DNA from: Bradyrhizobium sp. MOS003
Lineage (GTDB): Bacteria > Pseudomonadota > Alphaproteobacteria > Rhizobiales > Xanthobacteraceae
NCBI RefSeq assembly: GCF_003020125.1
Contig: NZ_PYFW01000002.1
Location: forward strand, 859,501 to 923,500
Direction of reading: 5' to 3'
Length of the DNA stretch: 64,000 nt
The notes under the pieces are model-generated. The model had not been told where the DNA came from and searched no databases. It worked only from the letters and a program-made list of their open reading frames with translations. Below are positions 18,300 to 27,462 of this stretch, piece by piece. The translations under genes were made by a program, and so were the position numbers. Every line of letters begins with the position of its first letter. The stretch's first letter is position 1.

Positions 18300-20625
18300 C
18301 GTCGGTTTCGTCAGCGGCCGACTCTGCCGCATCATCTACAACATCGTTTTGTTCGGGATTTTCAACTAACGTCAACGATTGCATTTCTTCGTACGCAAGA
18401 GCCTGAAGCAGGCTAACCTCATTCTTGGGATCGAATATTTCGTCCCGAATTCGCGCGCCTTGGACGTCGACTAGGCCTGGCCCAAGAATGTCGCTTAGTG
18501 CACCGAAGTCGTCGTAGCAGTACTCTTCAAGAAGCGGGATAAGATCCTCACGAAGTACACGCGAGAATTCCGCAACAGACGTGATGGGCTGACTGAGCAA
18601 GTATGCGTGCCCAATCTGAAGGTTGCGCGCGTCGCGTTTCAAATGACGGCGCAAACGAGCATTGAGGGCGTCGAGCCAGGGGCCGAGCGGCAATTCGCCC
18701 ACTGCACGTCTTTCAAGCAACGAGCTATCCGGCATCAGCTCGATGAATCCGAAGCGCCTTCTAAGCGCGACATCTAACAGCGAGATCGACCTATCTGCAG
18801 TGTTCATCGTGCCGATGATGAAGACGTTAGACGGGACAGAAAAGTGTGATCCGCTCGGAAGCGTGACAACGCTGCCTCGCTTGTCGCGCTCGAGAAGCGT
18901 AATCAACTCGCCAAAAATTCTGGGAACATCACCTCGATTGATTTCATCCACAACGAGGAAGAAGTGTCTATCATTAGCCTTCTCGGCATCGGCGCATATT
19001 TGCTTGAAAATTCCAGCGCGCCGTTCAAAGAACAAATGCCCCGACACCGTCTCGGGCCGCAGGCCTTCTACGAAGTCTTCGTAACCGTATCCGGGATGAA
19101 AGGTGCATTTCCGCACTAGGCCGTTCGGATTCTCGATCTCAGCGCGTTCGGGATCCGTAAGCATCGAATGGGTCTTGCCGAAGCGCTGACGTGCGGCAAG
19201 CTCTGTTGCAGCTCGAACCGCGAGATAGGTCTTGCCGGTTCCAGGCGGGCCGTAGAGAAGTACTTGCCCTTTGCGACGCAGGATACCATCCACCCTTGCC
19301 GCGAATTGATCCAACGGCGGCAGTTGCGTCACAGCAGTAGCTGCCTTGGCACGCGCTGTATGCAGCCGACTGGCAGGTGAGTTCGAAACTCCTCCAGAAA
19401 AAATCTTGTGCTCCAGTTCAAGTAAATTTTCGCCATTCCTACCCAGTTCAAAAACGGTGGTGCGCGGCCCTTCTGGCTGTGGCAATTGCCAGGGATCTAG
19501 GAGAAGCCATTGTACAGGGCGTTTGTGGGGGAAACGGAGCCCTCGTTCATGTTCATACGAACCACTGACTCGTCCGACACCACGCACCGTTTGTCCTTCG
19601 CAGGCTAACACAAGATCGTTTTCGGCCATCTCGCGCACGAACTTGACTACCTCGCCCGCCTTACGAGAAGCGACTCCCGAATTCGAGTAAGCAGGAACCA
19701 GCCATTCCCTAATCCGATCTTTGAGAGTGACCTTCTCTTCGCTAAGATGAGGAGAGAGATCTGGCACGGAATCAGGCCAACCAATAGAAACGTAATTGCC
19801 ATCGCGCATATTGGCCCATTGGCTATCGCCATCACTTCCTTCGGTCGTTCCAATGCGCCAGAACCGATGGAAGCCTCCTGTCCGTTGATTAAGCGCTGAG
19901 GTCAGGATGCTAACTGGAACATTAAGAGCGCGCGCAATTCTCACGAAGCGCCCAGCGCAAACAAAGCGGGGCGCTCCGCCATCAAGTATTCCCACACCGT
20001 CGGGAGGCATTTGCAACAGCTTATAAAGATGAAAACGTTGGTAGCGCGGGCTATGGTAGTCATCGAGCTTATCGGAGTGCGTTAAAAACCAATATTTATG
20101 CGCCCAACCATCGCCAGAGAGTTCCGGCGCGGCACCCTCCATGAGTTTCTGAAGGTCACCGTAAGCTTCGTCTGAACAATCAATCGAATTTAGCTCTGCT
20201 AAGAGCTTGTCACCCGCTAGCAGCTCATCACGTTGGCGCCGGGCTATTTGGATTGCTTCGTCAACCGTAATAGCTTTTGGATTCGTGCCTTTGCCGCCCA
20301 TCCACTCGCCATCGGTCGGTCTCTGATATACGCCGAACTTCAGTGCTGACCCGCCTCCAATTCCGCCAAATGCGTTCGTGGCAAACGCCTCGTCGTTCAT
20401 AAACTCAAGCCAGTAACTCAAACAGCGGGAATCGCTACTCCGACGGCCGTGCATCGTCTTGAGTAAAGCTTCACCATCCAGCCTTCGAAGCGCATCCGGA
20501 CCAAATCGTTCGCGGAAATTGCGGATGTACTCATCATGTTGCTGAGACGTAATTATTTCGCCGGCCGCTTGGCCGCGATCGATGGCGCTCTTCAGGTCAT
20601 CCAGTAGCTGCGGCTCAATATCCAT
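18292..20625 (-). CDS. mcrB: McrB-type AAA+ GTPase with extended N-terminal recognition region
   Basis: 777 residues. The C-terminal third is an AAA+ motor of the McrB class: Walker A GPPGTGKTYLA (~residue 455-465), Walker B FLVVDEINRGD (~558), and the McrB signature MNTADRS (~608). The ~440-residue N-terminal half is unlike the short DNA-binding domain of E. coli McrB. It has a helical start and then a segment with WANMRDGNYVSIGWPDSV, LVLACEGQTVRGVGRVSG and VQWLLLD. The order of those pieces resembles EVE/PUA-like modified-base readers, which is an inference. It is followed by mcrC in an overlapping operon. The pair should cut DNA bearing a particular base modification. Confidence 0.85.
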   Translation of the reverse strand: MDIEPQLLDDLKSAIDRGQAAGEIITSQQHDEYIRNFRERFGPDALRRLDGEALLKTMHGRRSSDSRCLSYWLEFMNDEAFATNAFGGIGGGSALKFGVYQRPTDGEWMGGKGTNPKAITVDEAIQIARRQRDELLAGDKLLAELNSIDCSDEAYGDLQKLMEGAAPELSGDGWAHKYWFLTHSDKLDDYHSPRYQRFHLYKLLQMPPDGVGILDGGAPRFVCAGRFVRIARALNVPVSILTSALNQRTGGFHRFWRIGTTEGSDGDSQWANMRDGNYVSIGWPDSVPDLSPHLSEEKVTLKDRIREWLVPAYSNSGVASRKAGEVVKFVREMAENDLVLACEGQTVRGVGRVSGSYEHERGLRFPHKRPVQWLLLDPWQLPQPEGPRTTVFELGRNGENLLELEHKIFSGGVSNSPASRLHTARAKAATAVTQLPPLDQFAARVDGILRRKGQVLLYGPPGTGKTYLAVRAATELAARQRFGKTHSMLTDPERAEIENPNGLVRKCTFHPGYGYEDFVEGLRPETVSGHLFFERRAGIFKQICADAEKANDRHFFLVVDEINRGDVPRIFGELITLLERDKRGSVVTLPSGSHFSVPSNVFIIGTMNTADRSISLLDVALRRRFGFIELMPDSSLLERRAVGELPLGPWLDALNARLRRHLKRDARNLQIGHAYLLSQPITSVAEFSRVLREDLIPLLEEYCYDDFGALSDILGPGLVDVQGARIRDEIFDPKNEVSLLQALAYEEMQSLTLVENPEQNDVVDDAAESAADETDDA

Positions 20626-20697
20626 ATTAAGCTTTCCGATCTTGATTTTGCTTAGCCGTTCCCTGATGTCAGTTCACGGAGGAAGCCGAGGACGGGC

Positions 20698-21104
20698 GTG
20701 AAAAGATCAGTTTTTGGCCTGGGCGCCGATGGAGACAAGGAAGCGGTCATCGAGGAAGTGTTTCCATCTCGGGTAATTGTTGGGGTGCCACATCTGCAGA
20801 GCTGCAACGGCAGATTCGATCAATTTGCGGCCGAGTGTGTCCAACGGATCTCATACCGGTCGAGGACGGCTGCGCGTCGAGCATCTCGAAACATCTTAAT
20901 ATTCCGCTCGTCTATGTACCTCGAGCGAACGTCGGGATACTGCTCTCACAGTCCTTGCGAGACGTTGGAGCGGAAGAGACACCGAACTTAGCAGCAGCTG
21001 GGAATGAAACCGTTGTCAATCTCATGCGTGCTCTCCTTTATCTGGAGTCGGACAACCTTCCAGGCCGCTCTGCTAGGAAGTTATCGCGCGTATTCCCCGG
21101 CTGA
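20698..21104 (+). pseudogene. Possible decayed gene remnant between mcrB and the hxs locus
   Basis: Two plus-strand frames read protein-like in succession: first KEAVIEEVFPSRVIVGVPHL from 20698, then, one frame over from ~20835, ISKHLNIPLVYVPRANVGIL. The switch would lie near 20830-20840. The second frame runs past the convergent end of hxsC (21073). I do not recognise the family, and no start or ribosome site stands out. Either a frameshifted remnant or chance. Confidence 0.25.
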
Positions 21105-22251
21105 AGCGTGGTCGTCCGGTTGTGAAAAAGCCGCTGCAAGCGTTCTTTTCATCGCAGCCATCGCATTCTTCCACGAAACCGTTTTTCCAATCCGAGATCG
21201 ATTGGAGCGCGTGCGGCCAAACAGACTTTGGAAGAACACACTTGGGAAGGTTGTATACCGATACGTTGATGCCAGCGGCACTCAAGTAATCGACGGCTCT
21301 TGCGAGCCCATCGCCATAGTCCACCGGATCCATCCAGAGCATGGCATCGTTTGCGATGGCAAAGCCCGTGTTTTCGAGCCCCATCAACGCGACGTGATCG
21401 ACGAACGGCACATTGCGGGCAAGCCACCGGCCCGTGTCCTCAATGATCGGCGCGGTCAATGCATGCAGGACGACGCGGATTTCTACCCGTTGTCCTCGGT
21501 CCTTGAGCTTTAGAATGCCTAGGATTGTCTCGTCGAACGCACCCTTGGCCTGTACCACGTGATCATGGACATGATCCACGGCGGAATAGACCGGAATGGC
21601 CGCCATGAGGTTCGGGTGGCCGATCTCTTTCCAGGCGTCGACGATCCGCGAGTCGGCGAACGCCCTGCCGTTGGTCAGCACCTGTATGGCGGTTTCCGGC
21701 AGCCAATCGCGGCACTCCTTCAGAACGGCGATGAAGTCTTCCCAATCCGACAGGGTCTCCCCGCCGGTGAACGTCAGCCCGCGGGTCGCCGGGTCGACGA
21801 GCGGCAGGCTTTCTTTGATTTCGCTAAGGATCCACCGGTCATCGACATCTTTCGGTGGTTGCGAGCACATCAGGCAATAATTGTTGCACCGTTCCGTGAC
21901 AAGAAACGAGTTGTGAGCCGAATTCCGGCGATACAACGTACGGAATTTCCTCGACACATGATCGAAGCCGATCACATCGCCGTCCGCGAGATAGTCATAT
22001 TTCGGGGAGACGGCGACGAGCTGTCCTGTGAACTGGCCGGGTAGATCCGTTGAGCCGTCGGAAACGACGAGGATGGACGGCCAATCGGCTTCTATCGCGC
22101 GCCGAATGTCGGCTGGCGTTCTAGCGAGCGCGAAATCAGCCACGTGACGTTCGGCGGCACTGTCAACCGACCGCAGCCTGAGGACCGATCGAGCTTTGTC
22201 CGAGGAAAATCCAGCGCTCTGCGAGGCTGTGCCATAGAGAGGAAGGGTCAT
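21073..22251 (-). CDS. hxsC: HxsC, radical SAM maturase of the His-Xaa-Ser system
   Basis: Start at ATG 22251, overlapping the hxsB stop by four bases (ATGA). ~392 residues. The radical SAM cluster motif CNNYCLMC (Cys122, Cys126, Cys129) binds the [4Fe-4S] cluster; GLTFTGGETL is the SAM-binding GGE motif. A C-terminal Cys set (CVLP, ECDGCDEKNACSGFF) may bind an auxiliary cluster. HxsC works with HxsB on the repeat peptide HxsA; the exact chemistry of the product is not something I can state. All four genes of the system are present here, in the order hxsA-hxsD-hxsB-hxsC. Confidence 0.85.
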   Translation of the reverse strand: MTLPLYGTASQSAGFSSDKARSVLRLRSVDSAAERHVADFALARTPADIRRAIEADWPSILVVSDGSTDLPGQFTGQLVAVSPKYDYLADGDVIGFDHVSRKFRTLYRRNSAHNSFLVTERCNNYCLMCSQPPKDVDDRWILSEIKESLPLVDPATRGLTFTGGETLSDWEDFIAVLKECRDWLPETAIQVLTNGRAFADSRIVDAWKEIGHPNLMAAIPVYSAVDHVHDHVVQAKGAFDETILGILKLKDRGQRVEIRVVLHALTAPIIEDTGRWLARNVPFVDHVALMGLENTGFAIANDAMLWMDPVDYGDGLARAVDYLSAAGINVSVYNLPKCVLPKSVWPHALQSISDWKNGFVEECDGCDEKNACSGFFTTGRPRFSRGIRAITS

Positions 22252-23696
22252 GCGGCGGCCCATCGTCGCAAGATGGCAGCATCTTCCGGAGAGTTCTCCA
22301 GAATATCCAGCAACAGGCCCATGATGCCTTTTTGCCGAGCGCAAAATGCAGACAAAGGCTTGATTCCCAAGGCATCACCCTGCGTTGCGTGATGATAGAC
22401 GGGGTCCGCGCCGCAGTGGCTCTCATACACACAGGTCGAGCATTCGGGAGCGCACTGCGTCAGCGACGACGAAATCGCGCCGATCAGCTTGTCCGATAGG
22501 ATGAGCGAATTGTAACTGTCGCGCTCGACGTGACCGAGCCGGAAAGCGTCGTCACCGGTCTCGGCCAGCATCCTGCCTTCATCCGATGCGAAAACACTGC
22601 CGTCATAGTTGTAGACCAGCGCGCCAAGGCCGGCGCCCGCGGGGCTGCGCAAATCAACGTAGCCGATGGGCCGGTCCGAGAGCATCCGTGTGAGAAGCAG
22701 CGTCGCATAGAACTCTCGGAATGGGGTGCCCTGTCGGTTGATCTCCAGAACCCGGCGCAATCCTCGCTCGTAGAACGCAAGCCACTTCTGCGCGTCATAC
22801 TTGGCGAACTGCTTTGTCTTGATGGCAAAACCAAACGGCGAGAGCGGCCGCAGGAAGATGCCATCCAGCCCCAGTTGGAGATATTCGTCGATGATTTCAT
22901 CGACACGGTCGAGGCTCGCCTCCGTGGTAGTCATCAAGGCGCCGACCCAGTCGGGACCTAGAACCTCCCTGGCCCGCCGGATTCCGGCAACAGCTAGTTC
23001 ATGACTGTTTGCACCCGGTCGGGGACGGTTCTTGTTGTGCAGGTCGGCTGGACCGTCGAGAGAAGTTGAGAGCAGGACGTTGTTCTCTTTGCAAAACTCG
23101 AGAACGGCGTCATCCAATAAAGCCAAGTTCGACGCGATCACGAAGTCGAGCTTCTTGCCGGACCGTTGTTTTGCAGCGGCAACAATCTTCCTGATGAGCG
23201 GAAAATTGAGAAGTGGCTCCCCACCCTGAAACTCGATCTTGATCCGTGACGTCGGGCTGGCGAACGCGATGTCGAGCGCGCGCATCGCGGTCTCTTCGCT
23301 CATGTCGAAGCGTGATCGGTCGGTGCTTTGACGCGAGACTTGGCAATATGGGCAGGAGTGTTCGCACCGCAGCGTCACGACGAAAATATGAAGCGGGGTC
23401 GACTGCTGCAGGAACGACATCCGGCTTCTCAGCCGGGCCGCCAAAAGCTGCCGTTGCGCCTTCTGGTTCGCTCCGCTGACCAGATGAGCGGCATAGGCCT
23501 TTTCGTAGAGACCGTCGCCGGGGCGGACACGAAGGTCGACCAGCCTGCTCAATTCATCCTCCGTCAGTCGGATGAAATCGCCGACCATGTTGGCGACAAG
23601 ATATTGATTGGCGCCGGTGCGCTCAAAATTGAACGGCAACAACGATAGATCTTCGGTTGCCGTTCTGAAGGTCTCAGGAGATAAAAACCGCGCCAT
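22248..23696 (-). CDS. hxsB: HxsB, radical SAM/SPASM protein of the His-Xaa-Ser system
   Basis: 482 residues from ATG 23696, which has a strong GGAGG five bases upstream. The radical SAM motif CEHSCPYC (Cys111, Cys115, Cys118) follows IFVVTLR; FQGGEPLLNFP is the GGE motif. A C-terminal SPASM-type cysteine set (CAPECSTCVYESHCGADP, later SAFC) would hold auxiliary iron-sulfur clusters, typical of peptide-modifying radical SAM enzymes. Eighteen bases downstream of hxsD and overlapping hxsC, so part of one operon. Confidence 0.88.
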   Translation of the reverse strand: MARFLSPETFRTATEDLSLLPFNFERTGANQYLVANMVGDFIRLTEDELSRLVDLRVRPGDGLYEKAYAAHLVSGANQKAQRQLLAARLRSRMSFLQQSTPLHIFVVTLRCEHSCPYCQVSRQSTDRSRFDMSEETAMRALDIAFASPTSRIKIEFQGGEPLLNFPLIRKIVAAAKQRSGKKLDFVIASNLALLDDAVLEFCKENNVLLSTSLDGPADLHNKNRPRPGANSHELAVAGIRRAREVLGPDWVGALMTTTEASLDRVDEIIDEYLQLGLDGIFLRPLSPFGFAIKTKQFAKYDAQKWLAFYERGLRRVLEINRQGTPFREFYATLLLTRMLSDRPIGYVDLRSPAGAGLGALVYNYDGSVFASDEGRMLAETGDDAFRLGHVERDSYNSLILSDKLIGAISSSLTQCAPECSTCVYESHCGADPVYHHATQGDALGIKPLSAFCARQKGIMGLLLDILENSPEDAAILRRWAAA

Positions 23697-23713
23697 GGTC
23701 CTCCGGTAGGACT

Positions 23714-24082
23714 CTATCCGGCATTATTTTGGTTGGTGGCCAGGGCCCCGAAGGCGAGTGCGAGGATGACGTTCCGAACGCCGTCGGTTTTTTCAGCAAC
23801 GCGAATCCGCAAGTTTTCGTCGGCAACAAGGTACAGAAACCGCTCCCTCAGTTCGTCTGAACTGAGCGCGGCTCCTTTTTGCGGATAGCCAGAAGAAATT
23901 AAGTGGCAAATATAGCGGTCTCCTGCCCGTTCAACCTGGCAGGTCGCCGACCCGATCAGACGATAGGCTGCCGCATCCAAAGCACTCAGGCTTTGGGTGC
24001 TTGAATCGAAATCGACAGCTACCTCGACCTGAGACGCCGCAGGAAGCTTAGCGGCTGGAGGCATGAGAGGCATGTGAAGCAT
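23714..24082 (-). CDS. hxsD: HxsD, small protein of the His-Xaa-Ser system
   Basis: Up to 122 residues. Body: VDFDSSTQSLSALDAAAYRL, CQVERAGDRYICHL, DELRERFLYLVADENLRIRV and a hydrophobic C-terminal ILALAFGAL, matching HxsD, the small conserved member of the system. It may serve as the peptide-recognition or adaptor protein (inference). The only ATG codons (24082, 24073, 24064) all lie inside the 3' end of hxsA and are created by the out-of-frame GCATGC of the His-Ala-Ser codons, so initiation happens within the hxsA repeat-coding region. Confidence 0.8.
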   Translation of the reverse strand: MLHMPLMPPAAKLPAASQVEVAVDFDSSTQSLSALDAAAYRLIGSATCQVERAGDRYICHLISSGYPQKGAALSSDELRERFLYLVADENLRIRVAEKTDGVRNVILALAFGALATNQNNAG

Positions 24083-24329
24083 GCGACGCGTGGGAGCTAT
24101 GTCCCGCGACGATGGTGCCGTCGGCCTGCTTCGTCATGACGAACCCGAGAAGGTCTTCCCCCGCCTGATAGTAGGCATTTGCCTGAGGCTTAGTGCCGGT
24201 GTTTTCAGCCGCGACTGCGGTTTTATCGTTGGCAACTGCGGTCTTTGCCTCAGCGCTCTGAACCGACATTCCGGTTAGCGAAGCGAGCGCCGCGCCAAGC
24301 GAAAGCACAACTTTTGATTTCTCTGTCAT
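24048..24329 (-). CDS. hxsA: HxsA, His-Xaa-Ser repeat peptide precursor
   Basis: 93 residues. A charged start (MTEKSK) is followed by a hydrophobic segment (VVLSLGAALASLTGMSV), possibly a signal or membrane-directing region. A middle part has ANAYYQAGEDLLGFVMTKQ, and the C-terminus carries five consecutive His-Xaa-Ser units from residue 77 (one HSS, four HAS) before SSR. In this system HxsA is the substrate of the HxsB/HxsC radical SAM pair. First gene of the operon, overlapping hxsD. The four HAS units are encoded by near-identical 9-base repeats. Confidence 0.88.
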   Translation of the reverse strand: MTEKSKVVLSLGAALASLTGMSVQSAEAKTAVANDKTAVAAENTGTKPQANAYYQAGEDLLGFVMTKQADGTIVAGHSSHASHASHASHASSR

Positions 24330-24818
24330 ATCCGCCAGCCCCCCGTCTGATTAGTCTCAGCTTGCGTTACTACAACTTCCGAGGGCACTCAGTCTACAGT
24401 TCCATTGTCTATGGCCACCCGATTTTAGTCTACCCCAGGTCTAGATCAGCCCGGGCCAGGGGTCCGGGGGAGGCGCGCAGTGGGCGCTTTCCATAGGTAG
24501 CGCGCAAGCCAGCATTGGCCATGCGAAGCGGGAGTTGGGCCAAGACAATCTCCTGGCCATCGCTTATGAGTTGCTATGGAAGAAGTTGGCCAGCGGGCCA
24601 CTGCGAACCGATCCGGCACCCCACTTGCCGAGAAGTTCGGGGCGACTCTAGCCACGATCCACACTAGAACTTGCACGAGGCCGCCGATCAGCTTCCCGCA
24701 CGTTACGCCAGTTGGAGTTCGGGCCGACCGAACGATAGGTCAAGCGCAACTACGGCTTAGCGGCTCCGCGCCCCCTCAATAGAAATTGGCCTATGAGAGC
24801 CATTACGGGGTGTAATTG
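24330..24818. other. Divergent intergenic region between hxsA and the HNH nuclease gene
   Basis: About 490 bases. The two genes point away from each other, so promoters for both should be here. Short open frames occur on both strands (for example 24576-24782) but have no motifs and poor composition. No hairpin or RNA gene was found. Confidence 0.35.
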
Positions 24819-26015
24819 ATGGAATTCGAAGTGGGAGCGCAATACACGCGTGCGCAAATTCAGCAGCTAGTGAATGTACCTGAGGATCGCCGCGGCGGTG
24901 ACTGGGCGACTGGCTACACTCGATTCGGCGATGAACTTTTTGTTTTCTGTAACGTCGGGTCAGCTGGACGAACTGGCCACGACTATCCGAACCGTTGGGA
25001 CGGCGATGAGCTCATTTGGTCGGCGAAAAACCGCTCAAACACATCTCAGCCCATCATGCGTGCCTTGGCGAACGGTTCGCTGCCCGCGCATATCTTTCAC
25101 CGATCTGCAGATCGGATGCCGTTTACATATGCAGGTCGAGCAAAGGCGGTGGAAGTTCAAGACACCACACCGGTCGTCCTCCGATGGTCCTTCGACCACG
25201 CTGCCGCGAAAGGTGCGGTCAACGATCTTAGCAGGGAGGACCTATGCCAAGAACTTGAACGCCTAGGCTTTAGTATCGCTCCCACGGGCGTAAAGACCCG
25301 CAGCGCCACACGCGGCCCGCTTACGCTGTACATCAAGTTCGACAGCAATCGGTCGATACTGGTAGTTGACCCGTCATACGAAGAAGGTGTCACGGCCCTT
25401 CTGCAAATCCCTGGCGTGAAACGGGGAAATCAAGGATTTTTCTATCACAATTCGACGATGAGAGTCTTCCCAAAGCGGATATGGTCTGGCCGAGATCCAA
25501 TTCCCTATGGCGTTGATTTTGGCTTCACTTCAAGGCAATCGCTGCGAACATTTATAGACACCCTTGAAGATGTTCCCGCCGTAAAATTCTCCGGCGCCGC
25601 GGATCAAATGAATGTTGATCCCCGTACGGAAACCGAAGCCATGCGCGCGGTGCGACTGGGCCAACAAAATTTTCGTCGAGATCTATTGGAATTCTGGAGC
25701 GCGCGATGCGCGCTAACGGGACTTGCTATCCCCGCACTACTACGAGCCTCTCATATTAAGCCTTGGCGGGCTTCTAATTCGATGGAACGGCTCGATCCGA
25801 ATAATGGGCTGTTGCTAGCCGTCCATATTGACGGTCTGTTTGATCGCGGCTTTATTTCGTTCGACAACAATGGCTCGATCTTGATTTCCGACAGATTGGA
25901 CAAGGAAAGCTTGAGGTGTTTCGGCATTACGCCCGAGCAAACGGTCCAGAATCTAAATTCGAAGCACTATGAGTATCTGTCGCATCACCGTCAGCTTTAC
26001 GGATTTATCGCCTAG
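24819..26015 (+). CDS. HNH endonuclease with N-terminal DUF3427-like domain
   Basis: 398 residues; ATG 24819 is preferred to TTG 24816 because GGGGTG lies seven bases upstream. Residues 1-125 have the DUF3427-like arrangement (YTRAQIQQLV, FVFCNVG, ANGSLPAHIFHRS, PFTYAGRAKAVEV). Residues ~275-370 are an HNH_2-type nuclease domain: QQNFRRDLLEFW, CALTG, ASHIKPWR (catalytic His), DPNNGLLL and DGLFDRGFISF. Such fusions are thought to read modified or foreign DNA and cut it. It lies next to the hxs locus and ~4 kb from McrBC, so two DNA-cleaving systems sit together. The sequence specificity is unknown. Confidence 0.8.
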   Translation: MEFEVGAQYTRAQIQQLVNVPEDRRGGDWATGYTRFGDELFVFCNVGSAGRTGHDYPNRWDGDELIWSAKNRSNTSQPIMRALANGSLPAHIFHRSADRMPFTYAGRAKAVEVQDTTPVVLRWSFDHAAAKGAVNDLSREDLCQELERLGFSIAPTGVKTRSATRGPLTLYIKFDSNRSILVVDPSYEEGVTALLQIPGVKRGNQGFFYHNSTMRVFPKRIWSGRDPIPYGVDFGFTSRQSLRTFIDTLEDVPAVKFSGAADQMNVDPRTETEAMRAVRLGQQNFRRDLLEFWSARCALTGLAIPALLRASHIKPWRASNSMERLDPNNGLLLAVHIDGLFDRGFISFDNNGSILISDRLDKESLRCFGITPEQTVQNLNSKHYEYLSHHRQLYGFIA

Positions 26016-26199
26016 GCGGCTTCGCGACCGGTCGGGGATCCCATTTCTTGTAAGCTAGAAGCTGAGGGTGAAGCGATCGGCCGGTCCGCCACCGATAGTC
26101 AAAGTGGGTCTCTTGTATTTGTTTCCGAACTTTTACGTGCGAAGCATGGAGACCGGTCCTGTAATCTCCCCTCTAGACTTTTGACCACCCCTCCCCCCT

Positions 26200-26235
26200 G
26201 TCAACTTGACTGTCAACCACGTCAACCTTGTCAAC
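26200..26235. repeat. Four GTCAAC direct repeats (iteron-like)
   Basis: GTCAAC occurs at 26200, 26212, 26221 and 26230, the last three exactly 9 bases apart and the last extended to GTCAACCT. An inverted copy of GTCAA appears as TTGAC at 26206-26210. A C-rich run (CCCCTCCCCCC) lies immediately before. Regular spacing suggests a protein-binding array, for example for a repressor, excisionase or replication protein, but spacing of 9 is less than one helical turn. Confidence 0.45.
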
Positions 26236-26799
26236 CTAACTTTCCAGCATCTTCAGCTACCGCTCAGGCGCGGTGCGAATTACCCGCGGCGGTCAGCCAT
26301 GCCGGAGGGACCCAACGTCCGAAGCGTGACGGTGAGCGGGTGACCTCAAGCAGGTGAGCCACAGGTGGGTGCCTTCATTGTCCGTCGGTTCTGCATGCAC
26401 TGCGTTACTCCCCGTGGGGAGCAACGGCCTCCACCACGCCAGCGAGCGCCGCCGCAGCCGCAGCCCAAGTCCATGCATAGGGCATGGCTTCCCCAATCCG
26501 TCCGAGACGGAAGCGTTGGCCACTGCAATCCCAGACCTATTCCGAACAATGAGGCGCCCACCAGTGGGCATCTCCATGCGGTTCTGCGTTTGCAGTATTG
26601 CTCTCCGGAGAAACTCTCCCGATGAGGAAGAGTTTAGAGGCGCCCCTTCGATACCAAGTGGTTTGAGTCGTTAGGCCTGAGAGTGAACGCCCTCTAATTG
26701 TTCCGATTGAGTTCATTAAGATTTGGCCGCCGGCAGGGCTTCCTAATGCGCATGTTCATCGTAGGAGGCGGATATGGACGCGGCTCGAGACCCTCGAGA

Positions 26800-26960
26800 A
26801 ACTTCTCGACGCCGGGTTCGTGTGAACACGCGGCGGGGCTTCTTGCGACCGCACCCCTTAAAACGTGACGGCAAACGGCCGGCATCGATATGACGCTTGA
26901 TGGTCTTACGATCCATGGGAATAGCGCGGCGAGCTGCGGCACGTCGATCATGACAAACGT
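26800..26960 (-). pseudogene. Possible degenerate transposase fragment
   Basis: On the minus strand, one frame reads IPMDRKTIKRHIDAGRLPS, resembling the helix-turn-helix of IS21-type IstA transposases (pattern xLDRKTVRRYIxxG). Flanking sequence in this frame is not transposase-like, the surrounding frames are broken, and no catalytic DDE region is seen. At most an old scar. Confidence 0.25.
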
Positions 26961-27433
26961 GGCGAAGGGAGCTTCTAAGACTGATGGTAGCGTCCCCATT
27001 GGCGTCCTCCGCGCTGGCTTTCTGGCTGTACCTGCTGTGCACGGCCAGAACGATACCTCATCCGTTGCCAAGAACGAGATCACTCGCTTTTCGAATGTTC
27101 GGTGGTGAAGGTTTGTTGCGGAGGACATAGGCGAGCTATCCCGATGCTTTCGCAATCGGGACGCTTCCCATGTCCTCGGCGATCATGCTCGGCGGAGCCA
27201 GGCCCGTCGCTATCGGACCCCGCACTGCCGATGGCAGGCGTACGGGTTGCGTCTACTTACGACGATGTCCACTCGCCGGCAGCCACCCTCACGCGCTAGG
27301 CCGGGTGTACCCTTTGGCTGCTATCCCACGGTAGAGCGTTGTCGCAGGCGCCGCCGCCGTTAACCGACCGGCGCCTACGTACTCACACAAAAACGCCTCG
27401 TCCTGGGGCCGACGGCTCCGCCGCCGATCGCAA

Positions 27434-27462
27434 AAAACCTATTCCTTGTCGGAATGGGTTTT
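27434..27462 (-). terminator. Hairpin terminator for the minus-strand unit 28820-27562
   Basis: AAAACCTATTCC pairs with GGAATGGGTTTT around a TTGTC loop: 12 pairs with one G-T. On the minus strand the stem is followed by a run of six Ts, the form of an intrinsic terminator. It lies ~100 bases past the stop of the gene ending at 27562. It also has TTTT on the plus side and may work in both directions. Confidence 0.65.

Noticed and set aside
24048..24090. Tandem 9-base repeats considered as a CRISPR or simple repeat
   Set aside because: They encode the His-Ala-Ser units of HxsA in frame and have no spacers.
24576..24782. 68-codon plus-strand open frame upstream of the HNH nuclease
   Set aside because: No motif and a competing frame on the other strand; the region is expected to hold divergent promoters.
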